From the NCBI RefSeq assembly GCF_019345465.1, contig NZ_JAHKRC010000009.1, positions 1-64,000 of the forward strand: a DNA stretch of 64,000 nt, written 5' to 3'. Positions 18,290 to 28,764 of this stretch are shown here, in pieces; positions within the stretch are counted from its first letter, which is position 1, and each line of letters opens with the position of its first letter. A program made the translations under genes and the position numbers. The notes beneath the pieces are model-generated. The model ran no database searches, was not told the origin of the DNA, and saw only the letters and a program-made list of their open reading frames with translations. The DNA comes from Pseudomonas sp. NKUCC02_KPG. GTDB lineage: Bacteria; Pseudomonadota; Gammaproteobacteria; Pseudomonadales; Pseudomonadaceae.

Positions 18290-20596
18290 TTAGCGCGGCA
18301 CGACCGGCTTGCGGGTCGGCTTTTGGCTTTTTCCGCCCTTGGCTGCTTCGTGACGCTCTTTGGCAGCCTGTTTGTTACGGGCGAATGCGGCGGCCTTGGC
18401 CTGTTCACGCTTGTCCCACGGGTTGCCGCCATCGCTGGCACGCGGCGGGAGGCCGGTATGCTGGGTCAGGATCTTGGTGGTCTTTTCCCCGGCAACCTTG
18501 TGGCTGCCAGCGGGCGTCGAGTTTTTGCGGCGCGCACTCTGGTAGCTGTCAGTCGCAGGCTGGTGCAACGGGATCAGTTGATCCTTGCCCGAACCGATCA
18601 GGTCGGCGCGCCCCATACGGGTCAACGCTTCACGCAGCATCGGCCAGCCTTTCGGGTCGTGGTAACGCAAGAACGCCTTGTGCAGACGGCGCTGCTCTTC
18701 GCTCTTGACGATGGTCACCGAGTCGCTCTTGTACGTGACCTTGCGCAGCGGGTTCTTGCCCGAGTGATACATCGCGGTGGCAGTGGCCATCGGCGACGGG
18801 TAGAACGCCTGGACCTGGTCGGCACGGAAACCGTTGGTCTTGAGCCAGATCGCCAGGTTCATCATGTCTTCGTCTTTGGTGCCCGGGTGGGCAGCAATGA
18901 AGTACGGAATCAGGTACTGCTCTTTACCGGCTTCCTTGGTGTACTTCTCGAACATGCGCTTGAACTTGTCATAGCTGCCAATACCCGGCTTCATCATCTG
19001 GTTGAGCGGACCTTCCTCGGTGTGTTCCGGGGCGATCTTCAGATAACCACCAACGTGGTGGGTGACCAGTTCTTTGACGTATTCCGGCGATTCAACCGCC
19101 AGGTCGTAGCGCAAGCCCGATGCGATCAGGATCTTCTTCACGCCCGGCAAGGCACGGGCACTGCGATACAACTGGATCAGCGACGAGTGGTCAGTGTTCA
19201 GGTTCGGGCAGATGCCCGGGAACACGCAAGACGGCTTGCGGCACGCGGATTCGATTTCCGGCGTTTTGCAGGCGATGCGGTACATGTTCGCCGTCGGGCC
19301 GCCGAGGTCGGAAATAACACCGGTAAAGCCAGGCACCTTGTCGCGGATCTCTTCGATTTCACGAATGATCGACTCTTCGGAGCGGTTCTGGATGATCCGG
19401 CCTTCGTGCTCGGTAATCGAGCAGAAGGTACAGCCGCCGAAGCAGCCACGCATGATGTTGACCGAAAAACGAATCATGTCGTAGGCAGGGATTTTTTCCT
19501 TGCCGTACGCAGGGTGCGGAATACGTGCGTAAGGCATGCCAAACACGTAGTCCATTTCTTCGGTAGTCATCGGGATCGGTGGCGGGTTGAACCACACGTC
19601 CACTTCGCCGTGCTTTTGTACCAGCGCACGGGCGTTACCCGGGTTGGTTTCAAGGTGCAACACGCGGTTGGCGTGAGCATAAAGCACCGCATCGCCACGC
19701 ACTTTCTCGACCGAGGGCAAGCGGATGACTGTCTTGTCGCGGGTCATGCGCGGGCTGGCCAGGATCTGTACGACCTTGGCTTCGTTCGGGTCTTCAACCG
19801 GACCTTTTTCCTGCTCGATCGCGCAGGCCTGGGTGTCCTGGGTATTGACGTACGGGTTGATGATCTTGTCGACCTTGCCCGGACGATCGATACGCGTTGA
19901 ATCGACTTCATACCAGTCTTTAGGCGTATCGCGGCGAATGAACGCGGTGCCGCGCACATCGGTAATGTCTTCAATCTTGTGGCCATAGGACAGACGCTGG
20001 GCCACTTCAACAATGGCGCGCTCGGCGTTGCCGTACAGCAGGATGTCGGCGCAGGCGTCGATCAGGATCGAGTTGCGAACACGGTCCTGCCAGTAGTCGT
20101 AGTGCGCGATACGGCGCAGGGAAGCCTCGATGCCGCCGAGGACAATCGGCACATTCTTGTAGGCTTCTTTACAACGCTGGCTGTACACCAGGCTGGCGCG
20201 ATCCGGACGTTTGCCAGCCATGCCACCAGGGGTGTAGGCGTCATCGGAACGGATCTTTTTGTCAGCGGTGTAACGGTTGATCATCGAGTCCATGTTGCCG
20301 GCAGCGACGCCGAAGAACAGGTTGGGCTCGCCCAGCTTCATGAAATCGTCTTTGGACTGCCAGTTCGGCTGGGCAATGATGCCCACGCGAAAGCCCTGGG
20401 ACTCCAGCAGTCGACCAATGATGGCCATGCCGAACGAGGGATGATCGACATAGGCATCACCGGTCACGATGATGATGTCGCATGAATCCCAGCCAAGCTG
20501 ATCCATCTCCTCCCTGCTCATTGGCAGGAATGGTGCTGGGCCGAAACATTCGGCCCAGTACTTCGGATAGTCAAATAGAGGCTTGGCTGCTTGCAT
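18290..20596 (-). CDS. ygiQ: YgiQ family radical SAM protein
   Basis: 768 residues from the ATG at 20596 ([19 protein letters not shown]), the start that fits pseudomonad relatives; a frame extending to 20638 adds 14 residues and has no better ribosome-binding site. An N-terminal domain of about 350 residues precedes the radical SAM core with the 4Fe-4S motif [11 protein letters not shown] near residue 390 (CxxxCxxC). The basic, Lys/Arg-rich C-terminal 100 residues are typical. Members use S-adenosylmethionine radicals, but the substrate of YgiQ is not known. It lies between the small charged-protein gene and dnaB. Confidence 0.93.
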   Translation of the reverse strand: MQAAKPLFDYPKYWAECFGPAPFLPMSREEMDQLGWDSCDIIIVTGDAYVDHPSFGMAIIGRLLESQGFRVGIIAQPNWQSKDDFMKLGEPNLFFGVAAGNMDSMINRYTADKKIRSDDAYTPGGMAGKRPDRASLVYSQRCKEAYKNVPIVLGGIEASLRRIAHYDYWQDRVRNSILIDACADILLYGNAERAIVEVAQRLSYGHKIEDITDVRGTAFIRRDTPKDWYEVDSTRIDRPGKVDKIINPYVNTQDTQACAIEQEKGPVEDPNEAKVVQILASPRMTRDKTVIRLPSVEKVRGDAVLYAHANRVLHLETNPGNARALVQKHGEVDVWFNPPPIPMTTEEMDYVFGMPYARIPHPAYGKEKIPAYDMIRFSVNIMRGCFGGCTFCSITEHEGRIIQNRSEESIIREIEEIRDKVPGFTGVISDLGGPTANMYRIACKTPEIESACRKPSCVFPGICPNLNTDHSSLIQLYRSARALPGVKKILIASGLRYDLAVESPEYVKELVTHHVGGYLKIAPEHTEEGPLNQMMKPGIGSYDKFKRMFEKYTKEAGKEQYLIPYFIAAHPGTKDEDMMNLAIWLKTNGFRADQVQAFYPSPMATATAMYHSGKNPLRKVTYKSDSVTIVKSEEQRRLHKAFLRYHDPKGWPMLREALTRMGRADLIGSGKDQLIPLHQPATDSYQSARRKNSTPAGSHKVAGEKTTKILTQHTGLPPRASDGGNPWDKREQAKAAAFARNKQAAKERHEAAKGGKSQKPTRKPVVPR

Positions 20597-20720
20597 GTCG
20601 ATGACCGGTGTTGAGTACAGAAAATGGGGGCGCGGCATTTACTAAGAAATTCGCGGGCGCGGAATATAGCACAAAAAGTGATCAATTCCGACGGCGATGG
20701 TCGGAATTGATCACTCACCC

Positions 20721-20805
20721 GTGGGAGCGGGCTTGCTCGCGATGGAATCGCTGCGGCTGGACAGAGATACCGAGCCGCTTGAATCGCGGGCAAGCCCGCT
20801 CCCAC
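20721..20805. repeat. Inverted repeat, family A, after dnaB
   Basis: Arms GTGGGAGCGGGCTTG and inverse, 17 bases past the dnaB stop, at the 3' end of the rpsF-rpsR-rplI-dnaB unit. Confidence 0.92.
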
Positions 20806-20822
20806 AGAGAAGCGCCGGGTGT

Positions 20823-22217
20823 TTAATCGTCGTCGAAGTTGTAACTGCCCGGCGCCAGGTTTTCGAAGCGCGTGTACTTGCCGATAAACGCCAGGCGCGT
20901 CGTCCCGATAGGGCCGTTACGCTGCTTGCCGATGATGATCTCGGCAATGCCCTTGTGCTCGGTCTCAGGGTGGTACACCTCGTCCCGGTACACGAACATG
21001 ATGACGTCGGCATCCTGCTCGATGGCTCCGGATTCACGCAAGTCGGAGTTGATCGGGCGCTTGTTGGGCCGTTGCTCAAGGGAACGGTTGAGCTGCGACA
21101 ACGCCACTACCGGGCAGTTGAATTCCTTGGCCAGCGCCTTGAGGGATCGCGAGATCTCGGAAATCTCGTTGGTACGGTTGTCACCGCCCGAACCCGGGAT
21201 CTGCATCAATTGCAGGTAGTCGATCATGATCAGGCCGATATCGCCGTGCTCACGTACCAGTCGTCGGGTACGGGCGCGCATTTCCGATGGGCTGATGCCC
21301 GCCGTGTCGTCGATAAACAGCTTGCGGTCATTGAGCAGATTGACCGCCGAAGTCAGGCGCGGCCAATCGTCGTCTTCGAGGCGACCGGCCCGGACCTTGG
21401 TCTGGTCGATACGCCCAAGGGACGACAGCATACGCATGATCAGCGATTCGCCTGGCATCTCGAGGGAGTAAACCAGTACCGCTTTTTCGCTGCGTAGCAC
21501 TGCGTTTTCAACGAGGTTCATCGCAAAGGTGGTTTTACCCATCGATGGACGACCTGCGACGATGATCAAGTCGGCAGGCTGCAGGCCGCTGGTCATGCCG
21601 TCCAGGTCGGTGTAGCCAGTGGACAGGCCGGTGATGGCGTTGTCGGTATTGAACAGCGTGTCGATACGGTCGATGGCTTTGGTCAACAGATCGTTGACGC
21701 TGACCGGGCCGCCGGTTTTTGGCCGGGCCTCGGCAATCGCAAAGATCTGGCGCTCGGCCTCGTCGAGAATTTCGGCAGCATTGCGGCCTTCGGGGTTGAA
21801 GGCACTGTCGGCGATCTCGGTGCTGATGCCGATCAACTGGCGCAAGGTGGCGCGCTCGCGAACGATCTGCGCATAGGCCTTGATGTTGGCGACCGACGGC
21901 GTGTTTTTTGCCAGCTCTCCGAGATAACCAAGACCGCCGACTTGCGAGGTCTGACCTTCCTTGTCCAATTGCTCGGCAAGGGTCACGACGTCGATCGGGG
22001 AGTTCTGGTCCGCCAGCTTGGCGATGGCACGGAAGATCAGGCGGTGGTCATGCCGATAAAAATCACCGTCCGAGACCTGATCCAGCACGCGTTCCCAGGC
22101 GTTGTTATCCAGCATCAAACCACCGAGCACAGCCTGTTCGGCCTCGATGGAATGCGGAGGCACCTTCAGGGCTGCGGTTTGTAGATCGTATTGCTCAGGA
22201 GCGGAGATATCGTTCAT
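20823..22217 (-). CDS. dnaB: Replicative DNA helicase DnaB
   Basis: 464 residues from the ATG at 22217; a GTG two codons upstream is less likely. N-terminal primase-interacting domain (PHSIEAEQAVLGGLMLDN) is followed by a RecA-like ATPase with Walker A GRPSMGKTTFAMN near residue 210 and Walker B IGLIMIDYLQLM near 315. The hexamer unwinds DNA ahead of the replication fork on the lagging-strand template. It is the last gene of the ribosomal-protein cluster and has no separate obvious promoter. Confidence 0.96.
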   Translation of the reverse strand: MNDISAPEQYDLQTAALKVPPHSIEAEQAVLGGLMLDNNAWERVLDQVSDGDFYRHDHRLIFRAIAKLADQNSPIDVVTLAEQLDKEGQTSQVGGLGYLGELAKNTPSVANIKAYAQIVRERATLRQLIGISTEIADSAFNPEGRNAAEILDEAERQIFAIAEARPKTGGPVSVNDLLTKAIDRIDTLFNTDNAITGLSTGYTDLDGMTSGLQPADLIIVAGRPSMGKTTFAMNLVENAVLRSEKAVLVYSLEMPGESLIMRMLSSLGRIDQTKVRAGRLEDDDWPRLTSAVNLLNDRKLFIDDTAGISPSEMRARTRRLVREHGDIGLIMIDYLQLMQIPGSGGDNRTNEISEISRSLKALAKEFNCPVVALSQLNRSLEQRPNKRPINSDLRESGAIEQDADVIMFVYRDEVYHPETEHKGIAEIIIGKQRNGPIGTTRLAFIGKYTRFENLAPGSYNFDDD

Positions 22218-22337
22218 GGCCACTTGGAATAAGTATGAAAATCAGAAACTGCAGAAAGACAAAGGGCACGACCTGTAAACAGGATCGTGCCCGATGTTAA
22301 CCGTCCGGCACACAAGGTGCCAGTCAGTTAAGACTGC

Positions 22338-22784
22338 TTAAGCAGCTACCACAACAACGCGTACGGTTGCTTCAACTTCGGCGTGCAGGTGCACAGCCAC
22401 GTCGAATTCGCCAACGTTGCGGATAGTGCCGTTCGGCAGACGAACTTCGCTTTTAGCAACTTCAACGCCGGAGGCGGTCAGTGCATCAGCGATGTCGTGA
22501 GTGCCGATCGAACCGAACAGCTTGCCTTCGTCGCCAGCGGTGGCAGTGATAGTCACTTCCAGCTCAGCCAGTTGGGCAGCGCGTGTTTCAGCCGAAGCTT
22601 TCTTGTCTGCAGCAGCTTGTTCCAGCTCAGCACGACGCTCTTCAAACGCAGCCAGGTTGGCAGCGGTTGCAGCGGTAGCTTTGCCGTACGGCAGCAGGTA
22701 GTTACGACCGTAACCGGCCTTAACATTTACTTTGTCGCCCAGGTTGCCCAGGTTCGCGACTTTTTCCAGAAGGATCAGTTGCAT
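22338..22784 (-). CDS. rplI: 50S ribosomal protein L9
   Basis: 148 residues, standard length. N-terminal [32 protein letters not shown] is the diagnostic RNA-binding domain, followed by the long connecting helix and a C-terminal domain ending [17 protein letters not shown] precedes the ATG. It belongs to the rpsF-rpsR-rplI operon. Confidence 0.98.
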   Translation of the reverse strand: MQLILLEKVANLGNLGDKVNVKAGYGRNYLLPYGKATAATAANLAAFEERRAELEQAAADKKASAETRAAQLAELEVTITATAGDEGKLFGSIGTHDIADALTASGVEVAKSEVRLPNGTIRNVGEFDVAVHLHAEVEATVRVVVVAA

Positions 22785-22803
22785 GTGAAAATCCTCTTAA
22801 CTT

Positions 22804-23700
22804 TTAACCTTCACCGTCCGCAGAGTCTTTATCGGCACTTTTCGGTGCCAGACGTCCGCGAAAATCAATCAGGCTGTCGACAATGGCCAAAACCACGAGC
22901 AACGGATAGATCAGCTGCATAAACAGCAACAGCGTGACGTACAACCCCACCAGCCAGAACCTGGCCAGTCGCTTTTGCGCCACCAGCCCATGAATCAGGG
23001 CTAGCCCGGCGAAGAACAGCGCTACGCTGCACAACGGCGTAAGCATGGCCATTTCAGGACCGAAGTTCGGTCCTACAAGCATGCACGCCAGCAATACGAG
23101 CGCTGGTCCCAGCGGTAGGCGGATGCTGCGAAATTCGCTGGCAAAACCGCCCGGGTTGTACAACAACGCCTGCCAATAACGCCCAAGCATCAGGCTAAGC
23201 ACGCTGACGACCTGCATCAAAGCTGCAATCAATCCGGTGAGGACGGGTGCAATCAGTGCTCCAAGGCGCGCTCGCTCTACGTCAGATAACTTGTCGTAGA
23301 GACCATTGAGGACCTGCGGCAGAAGTTTTTCCAACTCCTGCGCCATCGCACCAATGGGTTCGCGGAAAACCGTACCCAGGATCACGCCATACACCACACC
23401 CAACGCTACGCTGACCAGCAGCACGCGGTTCCAGGACTGTTCGGCGCGCAACATCAACGCCAACCCCAGAGTTCCAAGCAGCACCATAAGGGTGCGAGGC
23501 TCTCCGAGAAACCACCAGACCAAGGCCGGCAGTAAAGCCCATGAGAGGATGCTCAAGGCATCTCTCGGACCGCGCCGCAGGAGCACAAGGCTACCTGCAG
23601 CAGCACTCAACCAGAACAAGAACGGCAATGCCGCACATCCGGCCACGATTAACGTGGCCTGCACACGGCCTCGCATGATGAACTCAGCTAAGGCGCGCAT
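22804..23700 (-). CDS. Polytopic membrane protein of unknown function between rpsR and rplI
   Basis: 298 residues with about eight hydrophobic segments across residues 12-275. The position between rpsR and rplI and the overall pattern match a conserved pseudomonad membrane protein (YybS/DUF2232-like). A more soluble loop at about 115-140 is amphipathic (AMAQELEKLLPQVLNGLYDKLSD), and the tail is charged (RGRLAPKSADKDSADGEG). Function is unknown; relatives in other bacteria have been tied to cell-envelope or sporulation phenotypes only loosely. Confidence 0.85.
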   Translation of the reverse strand: MRALAEFIMRGRVQATLIVAGCAALPFLFWLSAAAGSLVLLRRGPRDALSILSWALLPALVWWFLGEPRTLMVLLGTLGLALMLRAEQSWNRVLLVSVALGVVYGVILGTVFREPIGAMAQELEKLLPQVLNGLYDKLSDVERARLGALIAPVLTGLIAALMQVVSVLSLMLGRYWQALLYNPGGFASEFRSIRLPLGPALVLLACMLVGPNFGPEMAMLTPLCSVALFFAGLALIHGLVAQKRLARFWLVGLYVTLLLFMQLIYPLLVVLAIVDSLIDFRGRLAPKSADKDSADGEG

Positions 23701-23736
23701 GCTTTCAATCCTTTACTACTTGTCGACTGCCCGGTC

Positions 23737-23967
23737 TCAGCGGCCGTGGCTGTCGGTGTAGGCCAGCAGGGCCAGGAAGCGGGCGCGCTTGATAGCGGTG
23801 GCCAGCTGACGCTGATAACGAGCTTTAGTACCGGTGATGCGGCTTGGAACAATTTTGCCGGTCTCGGATACGTAAGCTTTCAGAGTGTTGAGATCCTTGT
23901 AATCGATCTCTTTCACTTCTTCTGCTGTGAAGCGGCAGAATTTACGACGACGGAAGAAACGTGCCAT
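23737..23967 (-). CDS. rpsR: 30S ribosomal protein S18
   Basis: 76 residues, starting [25 protein letters not shown], which is the standard S18 sequence. It binds S6 and 16S rRNA in the platform of the small subunit. GAGGAG precedes the ATG. It lies 28 bases after rpsF. Confidence 0.98.
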   Translation of the reverse strand: MARFFRRRKFCRFTAEEVKEIDYKDLNTLKAYVSETGKIVPSRITGTKARYQRQLATAIKRARFLALLAYTDSHGR

Positions 23968-23995
23968 GTAATTGGCTCCTCAAAAGGTCCGTGGA

Positions 23996-24421
23996 TTACT
24001 CGTCAGCGTTATCGCTGGCGTCGCTGTTATCGCTGTCATCGCCATCGGCGCTGTCAGAATGCTCAGGACGGTCACGACGCTCACGGCGCTCACTGCGGTT
24101 TTCTTCAGCCTTGAGCATCTCGGACTGGCCAGTTACGGCTTCGTCGCGACGGATGACCAGGTTACGGATCACAGCATCGTTGTAACGGAAGTTGTCTTCC
24201 AGCTCAGCCAGGGCTTTGCCAGTGCACTCAACGTTCAGCATCACGTAGTGAGCCTTGTGAACATTGTTGATTGCGTAGGCCAGTTGACGACGGCCCCAAT
24301 CTTCCAGACGGTGGATTTTGCCGCCGTCTTCTTCGATCAGCTTGGTGTAACGCTCTACCATGCCGCCGACTTGTTCGCTTTGATCCGGGTGGACCAAAAA
24401 GATGATTTCGTAATGACGCAT
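23996..24421 (-). CDS. rpsF: 30S ribosomal protein S6
   Basis: 141 residues: ferredoxin-like S6 fold in the first 95 ([21 protein letters not shown]) and a long acidic, serine/aspartate-rich tail ([19 protein letters not shown]) that is the target of RimK glutamate ligase in other gammaproteobacteria. First gene of the ribosomal operon, with a good promoter 120-150 bases upstream and a leader that folds into small hairpins. Confidence 0.98.
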   Translation of the reverse strand: MRHYEIIFLVHPDQSEQVGGMVERYTKLIEEDGGKIHRLEDWGRRQLAYAINNVHKAHYVMLNVECTGKALAELEDNFRYNDAVIRNLVIRRDEAVTGQSEMLKAEENRSERRERRDRPEHSDSADGDDSDNSDASDNADE

Positions 24422-24543
24422 GAATGCTCCTTACGGGTTGTAGCCTGCCGCTAACTAAAAAGCGGTCAGACAAGGAGTGAATGACACTTGTGTGTCTTGC
24501 CTAGAGAGGCACATATGCGCCCGCCACGACGGCAAGGGGCGCA

Positions 24544-24572
24544 ATTGTAGAGAAGGGACAACAGGGGCGCAA
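24544..24572 (-). promoter_or_regulatory. Sigma-70 promoter of rpsF-rpsR-rplI-dnaB
   Basis: TTGCGC and TACAAT on the minus strand with a 17-base spacer. The leader of about 110 bases to the rpsF ATG includes a CCGCTTTTTAGTTAGCGG hairpin that could be an S6:S18 autoregulatory site. Confidence 0.65.
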
Positions 24573-24625
24573 GGCAATTGGTGATTATTTGAACAATATT
24601 GCATTGCAAACACCTCAAACAACGA

Positions 24626-24709
24626 TGGGAGCGGACTTGGTCGCGATGGCATCGACGCGGTCATCCTGACACACCGCGTGATACGCATCGCGAGCAAGCC
24701 CGCTCCCAC
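24626..24709. repeat. Inverted repeat, family A, degenerate left arm, after rlmB
   Basis: Left arm GGGAGCGGACTTGGTCGCG has two changes from the family; right arm is canonical. It starts 18 bases past the rlmB stop. Confidence 0.85.
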
Positions 24710-24727
24710 CGTTAAATCCGTCTGCGG

Positions 24728-25495
24728 TTACTTCTTTTTCGCAGGGGACTTGGCTTTGACGCTGCGCTGACGCAGGGCTTCGAACAGGCAAACGCCTGTC
24801 GCTACCGAAACGTTCAGGCTGCTGACACTGCCCGCCATCGGCAGGCGTACCAGGTAATCGCAATGCTCACGCGTCAGGCGACGCATGCCTTTGCCTTCGG
24901 CCCCCATGATCAGGATGGTAGGCCCGGTCAGGTCTTGCTCGTACAGCTCCTGCTCGGCTTCGCCGGCAGTACCAACGATCCACAGACCGCGCTGCTGAAG
25001 CTTCTTCAACGTGGCCGCAAGGTTGGTAACTGCAACCAACGGAATCACTTCCGCTGCACCACAGGCTACTTTTCGCACAGTAGGGGTCAACGTTGCAGAC
25101 TTGTCCTTAGGCACGATAACCGCCAAGGCGCCGGCGGCATCAGCCGTACGCAGGCAAGCACCCAGGTTGTGCGGATCGGTCACACCGTCCAGCACCAGAA
25201 TCAGCGGAGCACCTTCGGTGCGATCCAGCAATTCGTTGAGCATGGCCTCGCCCCACACCTGGCTCGGGCTCACATCAGCCACAACACCCTGGTGTACGCC
25301 CTCAACCCAAACGTCCATCTCGCGACGTTCGGCATTACCTACCGGCACCCGGCTTTCATCAGCCAGCGCGATCAGGGTCTGAACGCGCGGATCGCTACGA
25401 CCCTCGGCCAACCACACTTGCTTTACGCGCTTGGGATGATGACGAAGCAACGCTTCTACGGCGTGGATGCCGTAGATTTTTTCCAACTGACTCAT
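24728..25495 (-). CDS. rlmB: 23S rRNA (guanosine(2251)-2'-O)-methyltransferase
   Basis: 255 residues. An N-terminal substrate-binding domain (KIYGIHAVEALLRHHPKRV) precedes the SPOUT knot with motifs LVLDGVTDPHNLGACLRTADAAG near 110, ILIMGAEGKGMRRL near 192, and VRLPMAGSVSSLNVSVATGVCLFE near 215. It 2'-O-methylates G2251 in the ribosomal P loop. The start overlaps the rnr stop by four bases, so it is coupled to rnr as in enteric bacteria. Confidence 0.96.
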   Translation of the reverse strand: MSQLEKIYGIHAVEALLRHHPKRVKQVWLAEGRSDPRVQTLIALADESRVPVGNAERREMDVWVEGVHQGVVADVSPSQVWGEAMLNELLDRTEGAPLILVLDGVTDPHNLGACLRTADAAGALAVIVPKDKSATLTPTVRKVACGAAEVIPLVAVTNLAATLKKLQQRGLWIVGTAGEAEQELYEQDLTGPTILIMGAEGKGMRRLTREHCDYLVRLPMAGSVSSLNVSVATGVCLFEALRQRSVKAKSPAKKK

Positions 25496-28155
25496 GACTT
25501 GGCCTTAGGTTTGCGCGACCCGCCGCTTTTGGCAGCAGGAGCGGCGCCCGATTTTGGCGGGCCTTTACGATGTTTACTCGGTTTTGAAGGCTTGCCTGCA
25601 TCTTTAGCAGGTGCTGCCCTACCCGACTTTCCCGGCTCCGATGTCCGACCGCCGCTTTTAGCTTCGGCCAACAGCGCCTGTTTCAATTCGCGACTCTTGC
25701 GCAGCTCGGCGTTTTTTGCGGCGGCATCACCAGGGCGATAGGCGTCGTCGGTCGTCTTTTTCACGGCCTTGGCTGGCGCGCTGCGTCGTGCTGCAGGTGC
25801 TGGCTCGACTGGCTTTTCAGTGGCCTTGGTGCCCGACTTGCCGGCATTTTTGGCCTTGGGCGCATCAGTGGTGCGATTTTTACGACCAATCGGTGCACTG
25901 AGGGTTTTTTCCGCCATTTCGAAGTCGATCTTGCGTTCGTCGAGATCGACGCGCATCACCCGCACTTCAACGGTGTCGCCCAAGCGGAAGCTACGACCGG
26001 TGCGTTCGCCCGCCAGGCGGTGATGCACAGGGTCGAAGTGATAGTAGTCACCCGGCAAGGCGGTTACGTGAACCAGACCTTCGACATAGATATCGGTCAG
26101 TTCCACAAACAGACCAAAACCGGTCACCGCCGTCACCACACCAGGGAACGACTCGCCGACGCGATCCTTCATGAACTCGCATTTGAGCCAGTTGGTCACG
26201 TCACGCGTAGCTTCGTCAGCACGGCGCTCGCTCATCGAGCACTGCTCGCCGAGCTGCTCCAGAATCGCTTCGTCGTACGGATAGATACGCGCTTTCGGAA
26301 TGGTCATCGCGCCAGCACGGCGAACGTGCGGGGTGTCCATTTTGGAATGGATCACGCTGCGAATTGCACGGTGCGTCAACAGATCCGGATAGCGACGAAT
26401 CGGCGAAGTGAAGTGGGTATAGGCTTCATAGTTCAGGCCGAAGTGGCCCTGGTTATCAGCGCTGTACACCGCCTGACTCAACGAGCGCAGCATCACGGTC
26501 TGGATCAGGTGGAAATCCGGGCGATCCTTGATGGTTTCAAGCAGCGCCTGGTAGTCCTTCGGCGACGGACCATCCTTGCCTTTGTGCAGGCTCAGGCCCA
26601 GCTCACCCAGGAAGGCGCGCAGTTTTTCCAGACGCTCCGGTGGCGGACCATCGTGAACGCGATACAACGCAGGAATTTCGTGCTTCTTGAGGAACTCAGC
26701 GGTGGCCACGTTGGCTGCCAGCATGCACTCTTCAATCAGCTTGTGCGCGTCGTTACGGGTGGTTGGGCGAATTTCAGCGATTTTGCGCTCGGTACCGAAG
26801 ATGATCCGGGTTTCCTGCGTTTCAAAATCAATCGCGCCACGGGTATGACGAGCGGCCAGCAGCACTTTGTACAGCGAGTAAAGCTGCTTGAGGTGCGGCA
26901 CGACATCAGCGTATTCGCTGCGCAGTTGCTTGGCCTCAGTGGTTTTTGGCTGTTCCAGAATGGTGCTGACCTTGTTGTAGGTCAGACGTGCCTGGGAGTG
27001 AATCACCGCTTCATAGAACTGATAATCAGTCATTTCGCCGGTTTTGGAGATGGTCATCTCGCAAACCATGGCCAAACGGTCGACTTTCGGGTTCAGGGAG
27101 CACAGACCATTGGACAGCTGCTCAGGCAGCATCGGGATCACGCGCTCAGGGAAGTACACCGAGTTACCGCGAACCTGCGCTTCGGCATCCAGAGCGGAGC
27201 CGATTTTCACATAGCTGGAAACGTCGGCAATCGCCACGTACAACTTCCAGCCACCGGAGAACAGGCGCAGCTTGCCAGGCTTGGCTTCACAGAAAACCGC
27301 ATCATCGAAGTCGCGGGCATCTTCGCCGTCAATGGTGACGAATGGCAGATGACGCAGATCGATGCGCTTCTCTTTGTCTTTTTCTTCGACTTCCGGCTTC
27401 AGCCGGGCCGCTTCCTTAAGGACAGCTTCCGGCCAGACGTGGGGAATGTCGTACGTGCGCAGGGCAATATCGATTTCCATGCCTGGGGCCATGTAGTTTC
27501 CTACGACCTCAAGCACATCACCTTGCGGCTGGAAGCGCGGCGTCGGCCAGTGAGTGATCTTCACTTCGACGAACTGGCCAATTTTTGCGCCAGCGTTGCG
27601 ACCCGGCGTAACCAGCACTTCCTGCTGGATCTTCGGGTTATCGGCCACTACGAAGCCAATGCCGCCTTCTTCGAAGTAGCGACCCACGATGGTTTCGTGA
27701 GCACGCGAGACCACTTCCACGATCACGCCTTCACGACGACCACGGCGGTCCAGCCCCGAAACACGGGCCAGGGCACGGTCGCCATCGAACACCAGACGCA
27801 TTTGCGACGGGCTCATGAACAGATCGTCACTGCCATCATCCGGGATCAGGAAGCCGAAGCCATCGCGGTGACCACTGATGCGGCCGAGAATCAGGTCGAG
27901 CTTGTCCACCGGCGCATAAGTGCCACGGCGCGTGTAAATCAGTTGGGCATCACGTTCCATCGCTCGCAGGCGACGGCGCAAGGCCTCGATTTGGTCTTCT
28001 GTAGTCAGACCGAACTCTTCCACCAACTGTTCGCGAGCAGCAGGCGAGCCACGCTCGGCCAGATGCTGAAGGATCAGTTCGCGGCTAGGGATAGGGTTTT
28101 CGTATTTTTCCGCTTCACGTGCGGCCTCGGGATCGAGGGTCTGCCAATCGGCCAT
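25492..28155 (-). CDS. rnr: Ribonuclease R
   Basis: 887 residues: N-terminal winged-helix and cold-shock domains, then the RNB catalytic domain with VTIDGEDARDFDDAVFCEA near residue 285 (metal-binding aspartates), an S1 domain at about 640-725 (GESFPGVVTAVTGFGLFVEL), and a long Lys/Ala/Pro-rich basic tail from about 750 to the end. It is a processive 3'-5' exonuclease that degrades structured RNA in rRNA and mRNA turnover. AAGGTGA precedes the ATG. Leader of the rnr-rlmB operon. Confidence 0.97.
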   Translation of the reverse strand: MADWQTLDPEAAREAEKYENPIPSRELILQHLAERGSPAAREQLVEEFGLTTEDQIEALRRRLRAMERDAQLIYTRRGTYAPVDKLDLILGRISGHRDGFGFLIPDDGSDDLFMSPSQMRLVFDGDRALARVSGLDRRGRREGVIVEVVSRAHETIVGRYFEEGGIGFVVADNPKIQQEVLVTPGRNAGAKIGQFVEVKITHWPTPRFQPQGDVLEVVGNYMAPGMEIDIALRTYDIPHVWPEAVLKEAARLKPEVEEKDKEKRIDLRHLPFVTIDGEDARDFDDAVFCEAKPGKLRLFSGGWKLYVAIADVSSYVKIGSALDAEAQVRGNSVYFPERVIPMLPEQLSNGLCSLNPKVDRLAMVCEMTISKTGEMTDYQFYEAVIHSQARLTYNKVSTILEQPKTTEAKQLRSEYADVVPHLKQLYSLYKVLLAARHTRGAIDFETQETRIIFGTERKIAEIRPTTRNDAHKLIEECMLAANVATAEFLKKHEIPALYRVHDGPPPERLEKLRAFLGELGLSLHKGKDGPSPKDYQALLETIKDRPDFHLIQTVMLRSLSQAVYSADNQGHFGLNYEAYTHFTSPIRRYPDLLTHRAIRSVIHSKMDTPHVRRAGAMTIPKARIYPYDEAILEQLGEQCSMSERRADEATRDVTNWLKCEFMKDRVGESFPGVVTAVTGFGLFVELTDIYVEGLVHVTALPGDYYHFDPVHHRLAGERTGRSFRLGDTVEVRVMRVDLDERKIDFEMAEKTLSAPIGRKNRTTDAPKAKNAGKSGTKATEKPVEPAPAARRSAPAKAVKKTTDDAYRPGDAAAKNAELRKSRELKQALLAEAKSGGRTSEPGKSGRAAPAKDAGKPSKPSKHRKGPPKSGAAPAAKSGGSRKPKAKS

Positions 28156-28316
28156 TAGATAGTTTTCACCTTGTCTATATGCGGGTTAGTTTGGCATACG
28201 CGTATTGAAACGGGAAATTTCAGGGCCACACTGGGCCTTAATAGTCCTTAATGACGCGCTTTGACGCTACCAGCCAACCGTTCGCGAAAAATTTTCAATA
28301 TTTTTAATCACAACGC

Positions 28317-28345
28317 TTTACAGGTCAAAGGGTCATCCGTATAGT
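28317..28345 (+). promoter_or_regulatory. Promoter of first tRNA-Leu
   Basis: TTTACA and TATAGT separated by exactly 17 bases, followed by a GC-rich discriminator GCGCGCC typical of stringently controlled stable-RNA promoters. Confidence 0.8.
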
Positions 28346-28379
28346 GCGCGCCATCGACAACGGCAACGTTGAAGATGTT

Positions 28380-28466
28380 GCCCAGATGGTGAAATTGGTA
28401 GACACGCCAGCTTCAGGTGCTGGTGATCGCAAGGTCGTGGAAGTTCGAGTCTTCTTCTGGGCACCA
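28380..28466 (+). tRNA. tRNA-Leu (CAG)
   Basis: 87 bases with encoded CCA. Acceptor arms GCCCAGA/TCTGGGC pair, the anticodon stem CCAGC/GCTGG encloses loop TTCAGGT (anticodon CAG, reading CUG), a long class II variable arm is present, and the T arm contains TTCGAGTC. Variable-arm stem is GATC/GGTC, with a wobble pair. Confidence 0.97.
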
Positions 28467-28504
28467 ATTCAGAGAGTCAGAGTAGTACAACTCTGGCCCT
28501 CACA

Positions 28505-28530
28505 CAAAAACCCGCGAAAGCGGGTTTTTG
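28505..28530 (+). terminator. Terminator after first tRNA-Leu
   Basis: AAAACCCGC-GAAA-GCGGGTTTTT hairpin with a T-run. Confidence 0.85.
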
Positions 28531-28578
28531 CATTTCAGATATTCATAAGCCCCTGATTTAATAAAATTAAAACAGGGG

Positions 28579-28607
28579 TTTACAGATTCAAAAGCTCTCC
28601 GTATAGT
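28579..28607 (+). promoter_or_regulatory. Promoter of second tRNA-Leu
   Basis: TTTACA and TATAGT with a 17-base spacer, followed by GCGCC. Almost the same as the promoter 262 bases upstream. Confidence 0.8.
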
Positions 28608-28641
28608 GCGCCACATCAACAGCGGCAACGTTGCTGATACT

Positions 28642-28728
28642 GCCCAGATGGTGAAATTGGTAGACACGCCAGCTTCAGGTGCTGGTGACCGCAAGGTCGT
28701 GGAAGTTCGAGTCTTCTTCTGGGCACCA
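28642..28728 (+). tRNA. tRNA-Leu (CAG), second copy
   Basis: 87 bases, identical to the copy at 28380 except for C instead of T at the 48th base, which turns a G-U pair of the variable arm into a G-C pair. CCA is encoded. Confidence 0.97.
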
Positions 28729-28764
28729 ATTCAGGTTTACAGATTAACGCTGTATAACCACTCT

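Noticed and set aside
28440..28730. tRNA-Leu 3' ends as an integration site for the following cassette
   Set aside because: No integrase, and the repeated 3' end is explained by duplication of the whole tRNA unit rather than by an attachment-site repeat.
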